A stretch of 43,447 nucleotides of DNA from Bacteroidaceae bacterium (GTDB taxonomy: Bacteria; Bacteroidota; Bacteroidia; Bacteroidales; Bacteroidaceae). The notes beneath the pieces were generated by a model. That model made no database searches. It saw only the letters and a list, made by a program, of their open reading frames with translations, and had not been told where the DNA came from. Of the stretch, positions 15,958-24,990 are shown in pieces; position 1 is the stretch's first letter, and the number at the start of each line of letters is the position of its first letter. The stretch covers positions 1 to 43,447 of the forward strand of contig JAFUVM010000098.1 of the NCBI GenBank assembly GCA_017483665.1, read 5' to 3'. The translations under genes and the position numbers were made by a program.

Positions 15958-17475
15958 TTAATGATTATTCTTCGTTTGCGATTCTTCGATTCTTCTCATG
16001 TTCTTGAAAAGGAAGGCGACAGATACGATGGCGGTAAAGGCCAGGCCGATGGAATAGCCCGTCGTGGTGTCCAAGCCAAAGCCGTTCTCCTTGTCTATCA
16101 AGATGAAGCAGGCGCTGACGGCACACATGAAGACTGCAGGGAAGTAAGCTATCAGCCACGACCAGTGCGGCAGGATGCCACGTCCGTCGGTACGATGGTT
16201 CAGGAAGTGGGCTATGGTGAAGAAGGTGAAGGTGGCCAATACCTGATTGAACCATGAGACATAGAGCCACAGGACCTTGAAGCTGCTGACGTTCAGCATG
16301 ACGATGGCAACGGCGAACAAGGGGACTGTGAGCAGGAGACGCTTGGCGAGGGGCTTCTGGTCGTAGCGACTGAAGTCGGCCACAATCATGCGTGCTGCAC
16401 GGAAGGCGCTGCCGCCCGTACTCATCGGCGCTGCCACGATGCCAAGCACGGCCAGTACGAGACCGGCATTGCCCAGCCAGTCGTAGCACATCTGGTTGAC
16501 CAGCAGGCCGGGATTCATCTTCACCGTTCCGCAGGCGGTCATGGCGTTATAGAGTTTCTCGTAGGGTGTGCTGCCCGTGATGTCGAGCAGGTCGACGTAC
16601 TTCATTGCGGCGGCTGCCCAGATGAGAGCCACCACGCCCTCTGTTACCATAGCGCCATAGAAGCAGCGGAGGCCGTACTTCTCGTTCTTGATGCATCGAG
16701 CCATCATGGGGCTCTGCGTGGCATGGAAGCCGCTGACTGCGCCACAGGCTATCGTGATGAACAGGCCGGGGAAGAGCGGCGTGTACTCCACGGGATAATG
16801 GTCCGTGAAGGCATCGGCAATGCCGGGAATGTTGCCATCGTGCGTGAAGATGCCTACACCGATGAGCACGGCCATGATGAGCAGAGCCGCACCGAACACA
16901 GGGTAGATGGTTCCGATGACCTTATTGATGGAGAAGACCGTGACGGCAAGGTAGAAGACGAGGATCAGCACCGTCCAAATCAGGTTGGTGTCGGCCACGT
17001 CGAACAGGCGCAAGGTCAGCTGGTCCATCAGTCCGGCAGGAATCAGCACGAACGAAGCGCCGACACATATCATCAGCACCAGCGAGACGATGCGCATCAC
17101 GAGGCGGCAGACGCTGCCCAGCTCGTCGCCGATAATCTCGGGGAGTCCCATTCCGTCGCGGCGTATGCTTATCATGCCCGACATGTAGTCGTGCATGGCT
17201 CCGCCCAGGATGCAGCCCAGGACAATCCAAAGGAAGGCAGCCGGGCCGTAGAGTACGCCCATCATGGCTCCGAAGATGGGTCCCGTGCCGGCAATGTTGA
17301 GGAACTGCACCGTGTAGACCTTCCATGTAGGCATGGGAATGTAGTCGGCGTCGTCCTGCCGTGTGTAGCAGGGAGTCTTTCTGCTTGGGTCTACGCCAAA
17401 GACCTTTTCCACGAAAGTGCCGTAGATGAAGTACCCGAGCACCAGGCAGACCAGGGAAATACAAAATGTAAGCAT
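15958..17475 (-). CDS. CstA-family transporter, upstream paralogue
   Basis: Membrane transporter of 505 residues clearly homologous to the following gene along its length: QFLNIAGTGPIFGAMMGVLYGP, HDYMSGMISIRRDG, CGAVSGFHATQSPMMARCI and VAAPMSTGGSAFRAARMIVADF match the same positions. Differences are spread over the whole protein, so the duplication is old. An insertion near 300 (TGSTPYEKLYNAMTACGTVK) makes it longer. It heads a three-gene operon with the second CstA and the small barrel protein. Its leader is unusually long and holds the 55-bp repeats. Confidence 0.9.
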   Translation of the reverse strand: MLTFCISLVCLVLGYFIYGTFVEKVFGVDPSRKTPCYTRQDDADYIPMPTWKVYTVQFLNIAGTGPIFGAMMGVLYGPAAFLWIVLGCILGGAMHDYMSGMISIRRDGMGLPEIIGDELGSVCRLVMRIVSLVLMICVGASFVLIPAGLMDQLTLRLFDVADTNLIWTVLILVFYLAVTVFSINKVIGTIYPVFGAALLIMAVLIGVGIFTHDGNIPGIADAFTDHYPVEYTPLFPGLFITIACGAVSGFHATQSPMMARCIKNEKYGLRCFYGAMVTEGVVALIWAAAAMKYVDLLDITGSTPYEKLYNAMTACGTVKMNPGLLVNQMCYDWLGNAGLVLAVLGIVAAPMSTGGSAFRAARMIVADFSRYDQKPLAKRLLLTVPLFAVAIVMLNVSSFKVLWLYVSWFNQVLATFTFFTIAHFLNHRTDGRGILPHWSWLIAYFPAVFMCAVSACFILIDKENGFGLDTTTGYSIGLAFTAIVSVAFLFKNMRRIEESQTKNNH

Positions 17476-17525
17476 CTTTTTTATTTACTATATTTACTAT
17501 TTGACAATTTACAATTTATTTACGA

Positions 17526-17690
17526 TTTAATCATTTTGTTATTTTATTCCCCCTTAAGGGGGTTAGGGGGTCCTTTACAATTTAATCATTTTATTATTTT
17601 ATTCCCCCTTAAGGGGGGTAGGGAGTCCTTTACGATTTTATCATTTTGTAATTTTATTCCCCCTTCAGGGGGTTGGTGGTCCTATGCGAT
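17526..17690. repeat. three tandem 55-bp repeats with C/G palindromes
   Basis: Three units begin at 17526, 17581 and 17636. Each has an AT-rich half (TTTAATCATTTTGTTATTTT) followed by a palindrome CCCCCTTAAGGGGG (third copy CCCCCTTCAGGGGG) and a G-rich tail TTAGGGGGTCC. They lie between the minus-strand promoter box at 17748 and the cstA start at 17475, so they would be part of the mRNA leader. Confidence 0.9.
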
Positions 17691-17747
17691 TTGACGATGT
17701 TCATTTCTGTTTGCATGCGATAGGCATCGCATTTTCCTTTTCGCGTG

Positions 17748-17755
17748 CAAAGTTA
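17748..17755 (-). promoter_or_regulatory. promoter -7 box of the cstA operon
   Basis: TAACTTTG on the minus strand. It predicts a leader of about 265 nt before the cstA start, longer than the other leaders seen here. No nearer box was found. Confidence 0.5.
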
Positions 17756-17799
17756 CAAAATAATTCTCAATTCATAATTCTTAATTCCTATTTTCTTTG

Positions 17800-17807
17800 T
17801 ATCTTTG
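17800..17807 (+). promoter_or_regulatory. promoter -7 box touching the start codon
   Basis: TATCTTTG ends only 4 nt before the ATG at 17812, so transcription should begin at or next to the start codon. This would give a leaderless or nearly leaderless mRNA. Confidence 0.6.
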
Positions 17808-17811
17808 TAGC

Positions 17812-19275
17812 ATGAAACACACATTATATATAATAATATATCTTGCTGCAACGCTTTTTTGCTGCAAAGCCAAGGCACAAGACCTTTTTTTCTCTGCACC
17901 TCCAGCCCCCAAATATGAGGTGAGGGCTGTCTGGCTGACGACAATCCTGGGCCTGGACTGGCCCTCGACAAGGGCAACAAGCGCGTCGGGCATAGAAAGG
18001 CAGAAGGAGGAACTCTGCAAGATACTCGACCAGCTGCAGGCCTGCCATATCAACACCGTCGTCCTGCAGACGCGTCTGCGCGGCTCGGTCATCTATCCGA
18101 GCGAGATTGAGCCGTGGGACGTCATCCTGACCGGCCAGTACGACCGCGCCCCGGGCTACGACCCCTTGGCCTTTGCCATCGAGGAGACGCATCGCCGCGG
18201 CATGGAGCTGCATGCCTGGCTCGTCACGGTACCGGCCTTCAAGATCGACGTGGCAAAGAAGATGGGCAAACGGAGTCTGCTCCGCACGCATCCGGAACTG
18301 CTGCGCAAGCATGGCGACCAATACTACCTCGACCCCGGGCTGCCCGGCTCTGCCGATTACCTTGCGACGCTCTGCCGCGAGATTGTGAGCCGCTACGACG
18401 TCGACGGCATCCACTTCGACTATATCCGTTATCCGGAAAACGCAGGGACCTTCTCCGACGCCGCTTCGTACAAGAAGTACGGCAAGGGGAAGGACAAACG
18501 CGCATGGCGACTGGAGAACATGACGCACATCGTGCGCAAGTGCTACGAGGCCGTCAAGGAGCTGAAGCCCTGGGTGCGCGTCAGCTGTTCGCCCGTGGGC
18601 AAGTACAAGGACATGTCCCGCTACTCGGCTCGCGGCTGGTCGGCCTACGGAGCGGTCTATCAGGATGCTCAGGGCTGGCTGCGCGAGGGCATCATGGACC
18701 TGCTGCTGCCCATGATGTATTTCCAGGGCGACCACTTCTACCCCTTTGCAGCCGACTGGCAGGAACACACCTATGGCCGTACCGTTGCACCCGGTCTGGG
18801 CATCTACTTCCTTTCGCCCAAGGAGAAAGACTGGGCGTGGGGCATCATCCAGCGCGAGCTCTGCTACCTGCGACAGATAGGGCTCGGCGGACAGGCCTAC
18901 TTCCGTTCGCGTTTCCTGACGGACAATACGAAGGGCATCTACGATTACCTTGTCCGCGACTACTACCCCTACCCTGCCCTGCTTCCGCCCATGACGTGGC
19001 AGAGCAGCGAACGTCCCGCCACGCCGCAGCTCCTGTCGCGCGAACGGCAAGGCGTGAACGAGCATCTGCAATGGAAGCCGCAGGAGGGTTACCGCTTCGT
19101 CATCTATGCCGACACAAAAAGCCCCGTGGACACAGGCGAAGCGAAGAACATCGTCAAGGTGACTTCCGACACGGACTACACCTATAGTATGCTCGGAGCG
19201 TACTACCACAACTATCACCTCGCCATCACAGCCCTCGACCGCTACGGGAACGAGAGCCTCCCGCTCGAACTGTAG
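17812..19275 (+). CDS. secreted GHL10-family glycosidase-like protein
   Basis: Exported protein of 487 residues with signal peptide MKHTLYIIIYLAATLFCC followed by KAKAQ. The barrel (about 30-370) belongs to the glycosyl hydrolase-like 10 group (PF02638, YngK-like): VRAVWLTTILGLDWPS, INTVVLQTRLRGSVIYPSEI, GMELHAWLVTVPAF, and YDVDGIHFDYIRYPE, where the acidic residues are likely active-site groups. A C-terminal fibronectin-like segment (about 400-487) contains ITALDRYGNES. Relatives are suspected to act on cell-wall or other polysaccharides; activity is unproven. A second family member lies at 24991. Confidence 0.85.
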   Translation: MKHTLYIIIYLAATLFCCKAKAQDLFFSAPPAPKYEVRAVWLTTILGLDWPSTRATSASGIERQKEELCKILDQLQACHINTVVLQTRLRGSVIYPSEIEPWDVILTGQYDRAPGYDPLAFAIEETHRRGMELHAWLVTVPAFKIDVAKKMGKRSLLRTHPELLRKHGDQYYLDPGLPGSADYLATLCREIVSRYDVDGIHFDYIRYPENAGTFSDAASYKKYGKGKDKRAWRLENMTHIVRKCYEAVKELKPWVRVSCSPVGKYKDMSRYSARGWSAYGAVYQDAQGWLREGIMDLLLPMMYFQGDHFYPFAADWQEHTYGRTVAPGLGIYFLSPKEKDWAWGIIQRELCYLRQIGLGGQAYFRSRFLTDNTKGIYDYLVRDYYPYPALLPPMTWQSSERPATPQLLSRERQGVNEHLQWKPQEGYRFVIYADTKSPVDTGEAKNIVKVTSDTDYTYSMLGAYYHNYHLAITALDRYGNESLPLEL

Positions 19276-19343
19276 GGCATTCCGCTCCCCTATCCGCAAG
19301 CCTTTTATGCAGCCCCACACGGCCCGTGCATCAAACCGCCGTG

Positions 19344-19519
19344 CGCTTCTGAAATAAGCGCGAGGCGCTTCCGAAATAAGCACGAGGCGCTTCCGAAATA
19401 AGCACGAGGCGCTTCTGAAATAAGCACGTGTCGCGACAGAATTACCCACGTGTCGCTGGCAAACTAAGCACGCGTCGTGACAGAATTACCCACGTGTCGC
19501 AGGCAAACTAAGCACGTGT
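19344..19519. repeat. array of eight 22-bp repeats
   Basis: Eight units start every 22 bp from 19344. The first four are nearly identical (CGCTTC-C/T-GAAATAAGCACGAGG); units 5-8 alternate between two variants (CGxGACAGAATTACCCACGT and CGCxGGCAAACTAAGCACGY). Period and core (CACG next to TTA, on the opposite strand) match the array at 7185-7272. It occupies most of the gene-free stretch 19276-19719. Confidence 0.9.
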
Positions 19520-19679
19520 TTCCTTTCAAGCATCCGAAGACCGCTTTTCAGCACTTTTTGCATCGAAAATGGCAAATCGCAGTATGAAAAAAAGTCAAAA
19601 AACATGTTAAAAAGTGTATTTTTACATTTTATGCAAAAAATAATTCTTTTATCTTGTTCACTTTTTCTTCTTTATTTCT

Positions 19680-19687
19680 TAACTTTG
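19680..19687 (+). promoter_or_regulatory. promoter -7 box of the FAS1 lipoprotein gene
   Basis: TAACTTTG, 32 bp before the ATG at 19720, preceded by an AT-rich tract with a TTG about 23 bp upstream. Confidence 0.65.
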
Positions 19688-19719
19688 TCCTTGTAAACTA
19701 AAACTAAAACTACACAACC

Positions 19720-21846
19720 ATGAAAAAAATATCAGGAAAAGCACTAATCACAGCAGCGTTGATAATGCTCTGTTGCATCAGCTGTACCGAGGAAGTGGAC
19801 ACCTCTGCCAGATACGTCTTCAAGTACGACTGTGCCATGACCTATCTGGAGAAACACCAGGCATACTCCGAATATGTCGACCTCCTGAGAGTGACTCCCA
19901 TCTCGTTGCGCAGCAACAGTACCGTCGGACAACTGTTGTCGGCACGCGGACACTTCACGGTCTTCGCCCCCACCAACGAGGCCATCCAGAACTATCTGCA
20001 GCAACTTTACGAAGAAGAGCCCGACCTGATGGAAACCCCTTCGTGGGACGGCTTCCGAAGCGACCATAAGCGCGACTCCATACGCCGTGTGATAGTGCAC
20101 AACTCCATCATCGACTCGGGCGACAACGAGCAGGCCATCGTCTCGAACGACTTCCCGCACGAGACCGGCAACGAGTTCCCCCTGAGCAACATGAACGACC
20201 GCAAGCTCTCCGTCCGCTACCAAGGCGTCGACACCATCTTCATCAACAACGAGTGCCCCGTCAACATCACAGAACGCGACATTCTGGTCTCCAACGGCGT
20301 GATACACCGCATGGAGCGCGTCATAGCACCGAAGGACGTCACGGCATCCATGTACCTCCTGGAGATGCTCGAACAGAAGAAAGAGGGCTACCTCGTCATG
20401 GCTAAGGCCATCCAGGCCTGCGGACTGATGGACACACTCTCGAAGATAAGAGACGAAGTGTACGAAGGACTCTACCTGCGCGGACAGATTCCCGAGACGA
20501 CCCACCTGTACATCGACGGACATTTCCCCGCAGGAGAAAACTGGACACCGCGCCACCGCCTCTACGGCTTCACTATCTTTGCCGAGACTGACGACTTCTG
20601 GCGCTCGCAAGGACTTGACCCGCAGGCTCCGGCATCCACGCTTCTGCCGCAACTCATGCAATGGATTCAGGACAACAAGCAGTACTCCGTCGACGACGTC
20701 TTCACGACAGACGAACACTACGACGAGGAGTCGAACCTGCTCTACCAGTGGACCACCTACCACATCCTGCCCTTCCGCACCCCGTCCGACCGTCTGGTGT
20801 TCCACCGCAACGAGTTCGGCTACAATCCCAGCAACCCCCTGCGCTACACCATCCCCATGTACGAGCTCTACACCACGATGGGCAAGCGGCGCCTGCTGAA
20901 AATCTACGAAAGTGCCGAGAGCAACGGCGTCTACCTGAACCGCTTCCCCAATCTCGAGAAAGACAGGACGGAGGTTCTCCACGAACTCAGCTGCGATGCC
21001 GACAAGGCAGGCTGCTTCGTCGACAGAGACCCGTCGAAGGCCATACTCAACGACATCATCAACTGCTGCATCTACCCCATCGATGCACCCCTCTCCTACA
21101 ACGACAAGGTACGCGACAACCTGGCACGCCAGCGTCTCCGCTTCGACGGAATGACGCTTTTCCCCGAGGCCATGAACAATGAGATTCGCCTCAAGATGTC
21201 GTCCGACGTGAAGAACCAGGACGTATACATCCCCGCAACCGTCATCTACAACTACTTCGAGAACATGCAGATGAACGACCAGACCATCTTCATCTACCTG
21301 AATGCCTACGGATACCAATGGTGCAACATGCACAGCGACGAGATGAAAGCCAAGGGACGCTTCGACCTCACCTTCAAGCTCCCGCCCGTACCGCGCCGCA
21401 CAACCTACGAACTGCGCTACGACGTCCTGCCAAATGGCGACCGCGGAATACAGCAATTCTATTTCGGCGACGACCCCAACCGCATGGCAGCCGCCGGCAT
21501 TCCTGTCGACCTGACAAAAGGCATCGGCAGCATGAGAGTGGGATGGGAAGCCGACGGACGCGACGAAGACTACAACATCGAAGTCGACAAGCGCCTGCGC
21601 AACAACGGCGTCATGAAGGGAGCCAAGAGCGTCACGGCCGACGGAAGCTCCGGCGACATCGAACGCAACCGCAACTCCAACCTGCGATACATCATCATCC
21701 GGCAGACAATGGACCCCGACAAGACGTACTACATGAGGGTGAAGTCTGTCCTCGACTCCGAGGAAAAGGAATTCTACATGGACTACATGGAGTTCTGCCC
21801 CAAGGACGTCTATGACAACCCCGAGACTCCGGAAGATATCTGGTAA
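19720..21846 (+). CDS. FAS1 (fasciclin) domain lipoprotein
   Basis: Large surface or periplasmic lipoprotein of 708 residues. Signal segment ends in the lipobox CISC (Cys22). A FAS1 domain covers about 40-210, with the H1 motif GHFTVFAPTNEAI and the H2 motif ILVSNGVIHRMERVI. A less typical second FAS1-like part may follow (about 215-450). The C-terminal third is beta-rich (TYELRYDVLPNGDRG). FAS1 domains mediate adhesion or glycan binding; in Bacteroidetes such lipoproteins often accompany SusCD systems, but no SusCD genes are present here. It stands alone with its own promoter. Confidence 0.85.
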   Translation: MKKISGKALITAALIMLCCISCTEEVDTSARYVFKYDCAMTYLEKHQAYSEYVDLLRVTPISLRSNSTVGQLLSARGHFTVFAPTNEAIQNYLQQLYEEEPDLMETPSWDGFRSDHKRDSIRRVIVHNSIIDSGDNEQAIVSNDFPHETGNEFPLSNMNDRKLSVRYQGVDTIFINNECPVNITERDILVSNGVIHRMERVIAPKDVTASMYLLEMLEQKKEGYLVMAKAIQACGLMDTLSKIRDEVYEGLYLRGQIPETTHLYIDGHFPAGENWTPRHRLYGFTIFAETDDFWRSQGLDPQAPASTLLPQLMQWIQDNKQYSVDDVFTTDEHYDEESNLLYQWTTYHILPFRTPSDRLVFHRNEFGYNPSNPLRYTIPMYELYTTMGKRRLLKIYESAESNGVYLNRFPNLEKDRTEVLHELSCDADKAGCFVDRDPSKAILNDIINCCIYPIDAPLSYNDKVRDNLARQRLRFDGMTLFPEAMNNEIRLKMSSDVKNQDVYIPATVIYNYFENMQMNDQTIFIYLNAYGYQWCNMHSDEMKAKGRFDLTFKLPPVPRRTTYELRYDVLPNGDRGIQQFYFGDDPNRMAAAGIPVDLTKGIGSMRVGWEADGRDEDYNIEVDKRLRNNGVMKGAKSVTADGSSGDIERNRNSNLRYIIIRQTMDPDKTYYMRVKSVLDSEEKEFYMDYMEFCPKDVYDNPETPEDIW

Positions 21847-21882
21847 GGCAATCCGGAATTAAGAGCAACGCTTCTCTGCGGC

Positions 21883-24837
21883 CTACTTCATGCCGAGCTT
21901 CTCGCGCAGGAAGTGGGCCGTATAGCTTTCGGCACATTGTGCCACCTCTTCGGGCGTGCCGGAAGCCAGGAGGTTGCCCCCAGCATCGCCACCTTCTGGA
22001 CCAAGGTCAATAATGTGGTCCGCACACTTGATGACCTCCATGTTGTGCTCGATGATGATAATGGTGTGCCCCCTTGCAATGAGGGCATCGAAGGCCGTAA
22101 GGAGCTTGCGGATGTCGTGGAAATGCAAGCCAGTCGTCGGCTCGTCGAAGATAAAGATAGTCGGGTCGTGCTTCTCCAGGCCGAGATAGAAGGCAAGCTT
22201 CACGCGCTGGTTCTCGCCGCCGGAAAGCGTAGACGACGACTGGCCGAGCTTGATGTAGCCGAGGCCGACGTCCTGCAACGGTTTGAGCAAGGCGGCAATA
22301 CGCTTCTGCTTGTGTTCCGTGAAGAACTCCATGGCCTGGTTCACCGTCATGTCGAGCATGTCGCAGACATTCTTGCCGTGGAAGCGTACATCCAGTATCT
22401 CGGGCTTGAAGCGCTGGCCGTGGCAACTCTCGCAAGGCAGCACAAGGTCGGCCATGAACTGCATCTCGATGGTGACCGTGCCTTCGCCCTTGCACTCCTC
22501 ACAGCGTCCGCCGTCGGTATTGAAGCTGAAATAAGCCGAGGTGTAGCCCATTTGCTGTGAAAGCGGCTGGGCGGCAAGAAGCTTTCTAATCTCGTCCCAT
22601 GCCTTGACGTAGGTAACGGGATTCGAGCGCGTGCTCTTGCCTATGGGGTTCTGGTCGACGAACTCAATGGCTTTCACCATCTTCATGTCTCCCTCCAGAC
22701 CAAGGAACTCGCCCGGACGGTCGGCGACTTCATCCAGTTGTCGCTTCACGGCATTGAAGAGAATGTCCCGGACAAGGCTGCTCTTGCCGCTGCCGCTCAC
22801 GCCGGTGACGCACGTCATCACGCCCAACGGGAAGCGTACATCAATGCCCTTCAGATTGTTGGCCCGTGCGCCTTTCACTTCGATATAGCTGTTTGAACGG
22901 CGACGACACTCTGGAAGAGGAATGACCTCCGTGCCGGTAAGGAATCGGAGCGTGTGGGACGTATCGCCCGCCTTGGCGATACCTTCGGCAGGTCCGTTGT
23001 ACACGACTTCTCCGCCCAGGCGTCCGGCATCGGGACCGATGTCGATGAGCCAGTCTGCTGCACGGATGATGTCTTCATCGTGCTCTACGACTATGACCGT
23101 GTTGCCCAGGTCGCGAAGCTGTTTCAGCACCTTGATGAGACGCTCCGTGTCGCGACTGTGAAGGCCGATGCTCGGCTCGTCGAGGATGTAGAGACTGCCC
23201 ACCAGACTGCTTCCCAGCGAGGTGGCAAGGTTGATGCGTTGGCTTTCGCCGCCCGAAAGACTGTTGGACGTGCGGTTGAGCGTCAGGTATCCCAGCCCGA
23301 CGTCCATCAGGTATTGCAGTCGGTTCCTGATTTCCGTGAGGATGCGTTGTGCAATCTTTTCCTCGTGGGGAGTCAGAGTGAGCCGTTGCATCCAGTCGGC
23401 CAGCTGGCTGACTGAGATATTCACCAGCTCCGTGATGCTTTGCCCGCCCACCTTCACATAGTTGGCCTCCGGGCGCAGACGGGTTCCGTGGCACTTCGGG
23501 CATACTGTCTTGCCGCGATAACGAGCCAGCATCACACGGTTCTGAATCTTGTACTGCCCTTGGCGAAGGTATTCAAAGAAAGCGTCGATGGACATCAATC
23601 CCCATTCCCTTTCCTCGGGCGCAACCTGCCAGTCGGCAGGGACAAGGACGTCCTTTCCTGCAAGCTTTTCTGTCTTGTAGCCCTGCACCGACTTCACTTC
23701 TCCCCCTTCTTGAGGAAGAGACAGGGAGAGGGAGCTTGGAACACCGTGCCACAACCAGTCCTTTTCCTGTTGTGTCAACTCGAAATAGGGCTTGAAGATG
23801 GGGAAGCCACGCTCTGAATTGAGGCGGATGAACCAAGTTTTCCATTCGCTCATCTTCTCGCCCCGCCAGCACATGACGGCTCCGTCGTAGAGGCTCAGGG
23901 CCGTGTTGGGAATGACCATCTGTTCGTCAATGCCGATAACCCGGCCGAAGCCTTCGCACTCAGGGCAGGCACCGATAGGCGAATTGAAGGCAAAAAGCTT
24001 GTCCGAAGGCTCCTGGAACGTTATGCCGTCAGCTTCGAAGCGAGTGCTGAAGACGTGGCGTTCGCAACTGGATGGGAACAGGAGAATCGCCTCGCCATGA
24101 CCTTCGTAGAAGGCAGTCTCGCAGGAATCGACAAGGCGCGCGATGGTGTCGCGGTCGTTCTGGGCAGTCAGTCGGTCAACAACCAGAAAAAGTTCCTCCC
24201 GGCCTTTCCCTTTCCGAGGCGTGCCGCTGAGCATCGCGGACTGGTAGTCTTCGATTCGCATCACGGCAGGCTCCGTTTCGGGCGAAGAAGGAAGAGAGCC
24301 GAATACTCTTGCAAAACCGCTCTTACGGTACATCTCAAGTTGCTCTTCAAGAGTCCTGCCTTCGGGCAAGAGGATGGGACACATCACCATCAGCTTCGAG
24401 CCTTCAGGTTGCGAGAGCATACACTGGACGGCATCCTCCGTGGTGTGCCGCTTCACCTCCTTCCCGCTCACAGGCGAGAAAGTACGGCCAATGCGGGCAA
24501 ACAGCAAGCGCAGGTATTCGTAGATCTCCGTACTTGTGCCCACGGTGCTTCGCGGATTGCGGCTCGTCACCTTTTGCTCTATGGCAATGGCAGGCGGAAT
24601 GCCTTTCACATAGTCGCACTCCGGTTTGTTCATGCGCCCGAGGAACTGACGTGCGTACGAGCTCAGGCTTTCCACGTAGCGACGCTGGCCCTCGGCATAG
24701 AGAGTGTCGAATGCCAGACTGCTCTTGCCGCTGCCGCTCAGTCCGGTTATCACAACAAGTTTGCCCCGAGGTATCTCGAGCGAAATGTCTTTAAGATTGT
24801 TTACCCTCGCTCCTTTGATTTGTATGCTATCCTTCAT
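21883..24837 (-). CDS. uvrA: excinuclease ABC subunit UvrA
   Basis: Damage-recognition ATPase of nucleotide excision repair, loading UvrB on lesions. The 984-residue protein has two ABC modules: Walker A GLSGSGKSSLAFD (near 30) and GVSGSGKSSLVRD (near 690); signatures LSGGESQRINLA and LSGGENQRVKLA; Walker B YILDEPSIGL and FIFDEPTTGL. Zinc-finger cysteine pairs are visible (CPECEGFG, CPKCHGTR, CEECKGEG ... CESCHGQRF). It is some 35-45 residues longer than most UvrA proteins; part of the excess is at about 368-382 (SLSLSLPQEGGEVK), encoded by a palindromic C/G-rich repeat. The gene converges with the FAS1 gene, 36 bp apart. Confidence 0.96.
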   Translation of the reverse strand: MKDSIQIKGARVNNLKDISLEIPRGKLVVITGLSGSGKSSLAFDTLYAEGQRRYVESLSSYARQFLGRMNKPECDYVKGIPPAIAIEQKVTSRNPRSTVGTSTEIYEYLRLLFARIGRTFSPVSGKEVKRHTTEDAVQCMLSQPEGSKLMVMCPILLPEGRTLEEQLEMYRKSGFARVFGSLPSSPETEPAVMRIEDYQSAMLSGTPRKGKGREELFLVVDRLTAQNDRDTIARLVDSCETAFYEGHGEAILLFPSSCERHVFSTRFEADGITFQEPSDKLFAFNSPIGACPECEGFGRVIGIDEQMVIPNTALSLYDGAVMCWRGEKMSEWKTWFIRLNSERGFPIFKPYFELTQQEKDWLWHGVPSSLSLSLPQEGGEVKSVQGYKTEKLAGKDVLVPADWQVAPEEREWGLMSIDAFFEYLRQGQYKIQNRVMLARYRGKTVCPKCHGTRLRPEANYVKVGGQSITELVNISVSQLADWMQRLTLTPHEEKIAQRILTEIRNRLQYLMDVGLGYLTLNRTSNSLSGGESQRINLATSLGSSLVGSLYILDEPSIGLHSRDTERLIKVLKQLRDLGNTVIVVEHDEDIIRAADWLIDIGPDAGRLGGEVVYNGPAEGIAKAGDTSHTLRFLTGTEVIPLPECRRRSNSYIEVKGARANNLKGIDVRFPLGVMTCVTGVSGSGKSSLVRDILFNAVKRQLDEVADRPGEFLGLEGDMKMVKAIEFVDQNPIGKSTRSNPVTYVKAWDEIRKLLAAQPLSQQMGYTSAYFSFNTDGGRCEECKGEGTVTIEMQFMADLVLPCESCHGQRFKPEILDVRFHGKNVCDMLDMTVNQAMEFFTEHKQKRIAALLKPLQDVGLGYIKLGQSSSTLSGGENQRVKLAFYLGLEKHDPTIFIFDEPTTGLHFHDIRKLLTAFDALIARGHTIIIIEHNMEVIKCADHIIDLGPEGGDAGGNLLASGTPEEVAQCAESYTAHFLREKLGMK
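23699..23735. repeat. palindromic repeat inside uvrA
   Basis: C/T-rich then G/A-rich stretch (TCTCCC ... GGGAGA arms around CTTC-TTGAG-GAAG) encoding SLSLPQEGGE. It resembles the CCCCCTTAAGGGGG-type intergenic repeats and appears to be an in-frame insertion in the variable region of UvrA. Confidence 0.55.
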
Positions 24838-24860
24838 CCCATTCGTCGAATTTTGTCCTG

Positions 24861-24868
24861 CAAAGGTA
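24861..24868 (-). promoter_or_regulatory. uvrA promoter -7 box
   Basis: TACCTTTG on the minus strand, 23 bp before the uvrA ATG. No LexA-like palindrome was noticed beside it. Confidence 0.6.
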
Positions 24869-24919
24869 CTACAAATTATTCAATTTAGCGAATAAAACGT
24901 AAAGTAATGCGCCGCCTCT

Positions 24920-24950
24920 TTGTTTTATTAACGAAAATTTATTAACTTTG
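24920..24950 (+). promoter_or_regulatory. promoter of the second GHL10 gene
   Basis: TTG at 24920-24922 and TAACTTTG at 24943-24950 are 20 bp apart, a good Bacteroidetes promoter, 40 bp before the ATG at 24991 and divergent from uvrA. Confidence 0.7.
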
Positions 24951-24990
24951 CAACAAGATTTCATGCACTCGTCTACGATAACAACTAACT

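Noticed and set aside
17824..19449. 541-codon minus-strand frame opposite the first GHL10 gene
   Set aside because: Antisense shadow running into the 22-bp repeat array; no domain or start context.
19744..21456. 570-codon minus-strand frame opposite the FAS1 lipoprotein
   Set aside because: Antisense shadow; the plus strand has promoter, lipobox and FAS1 motifs.
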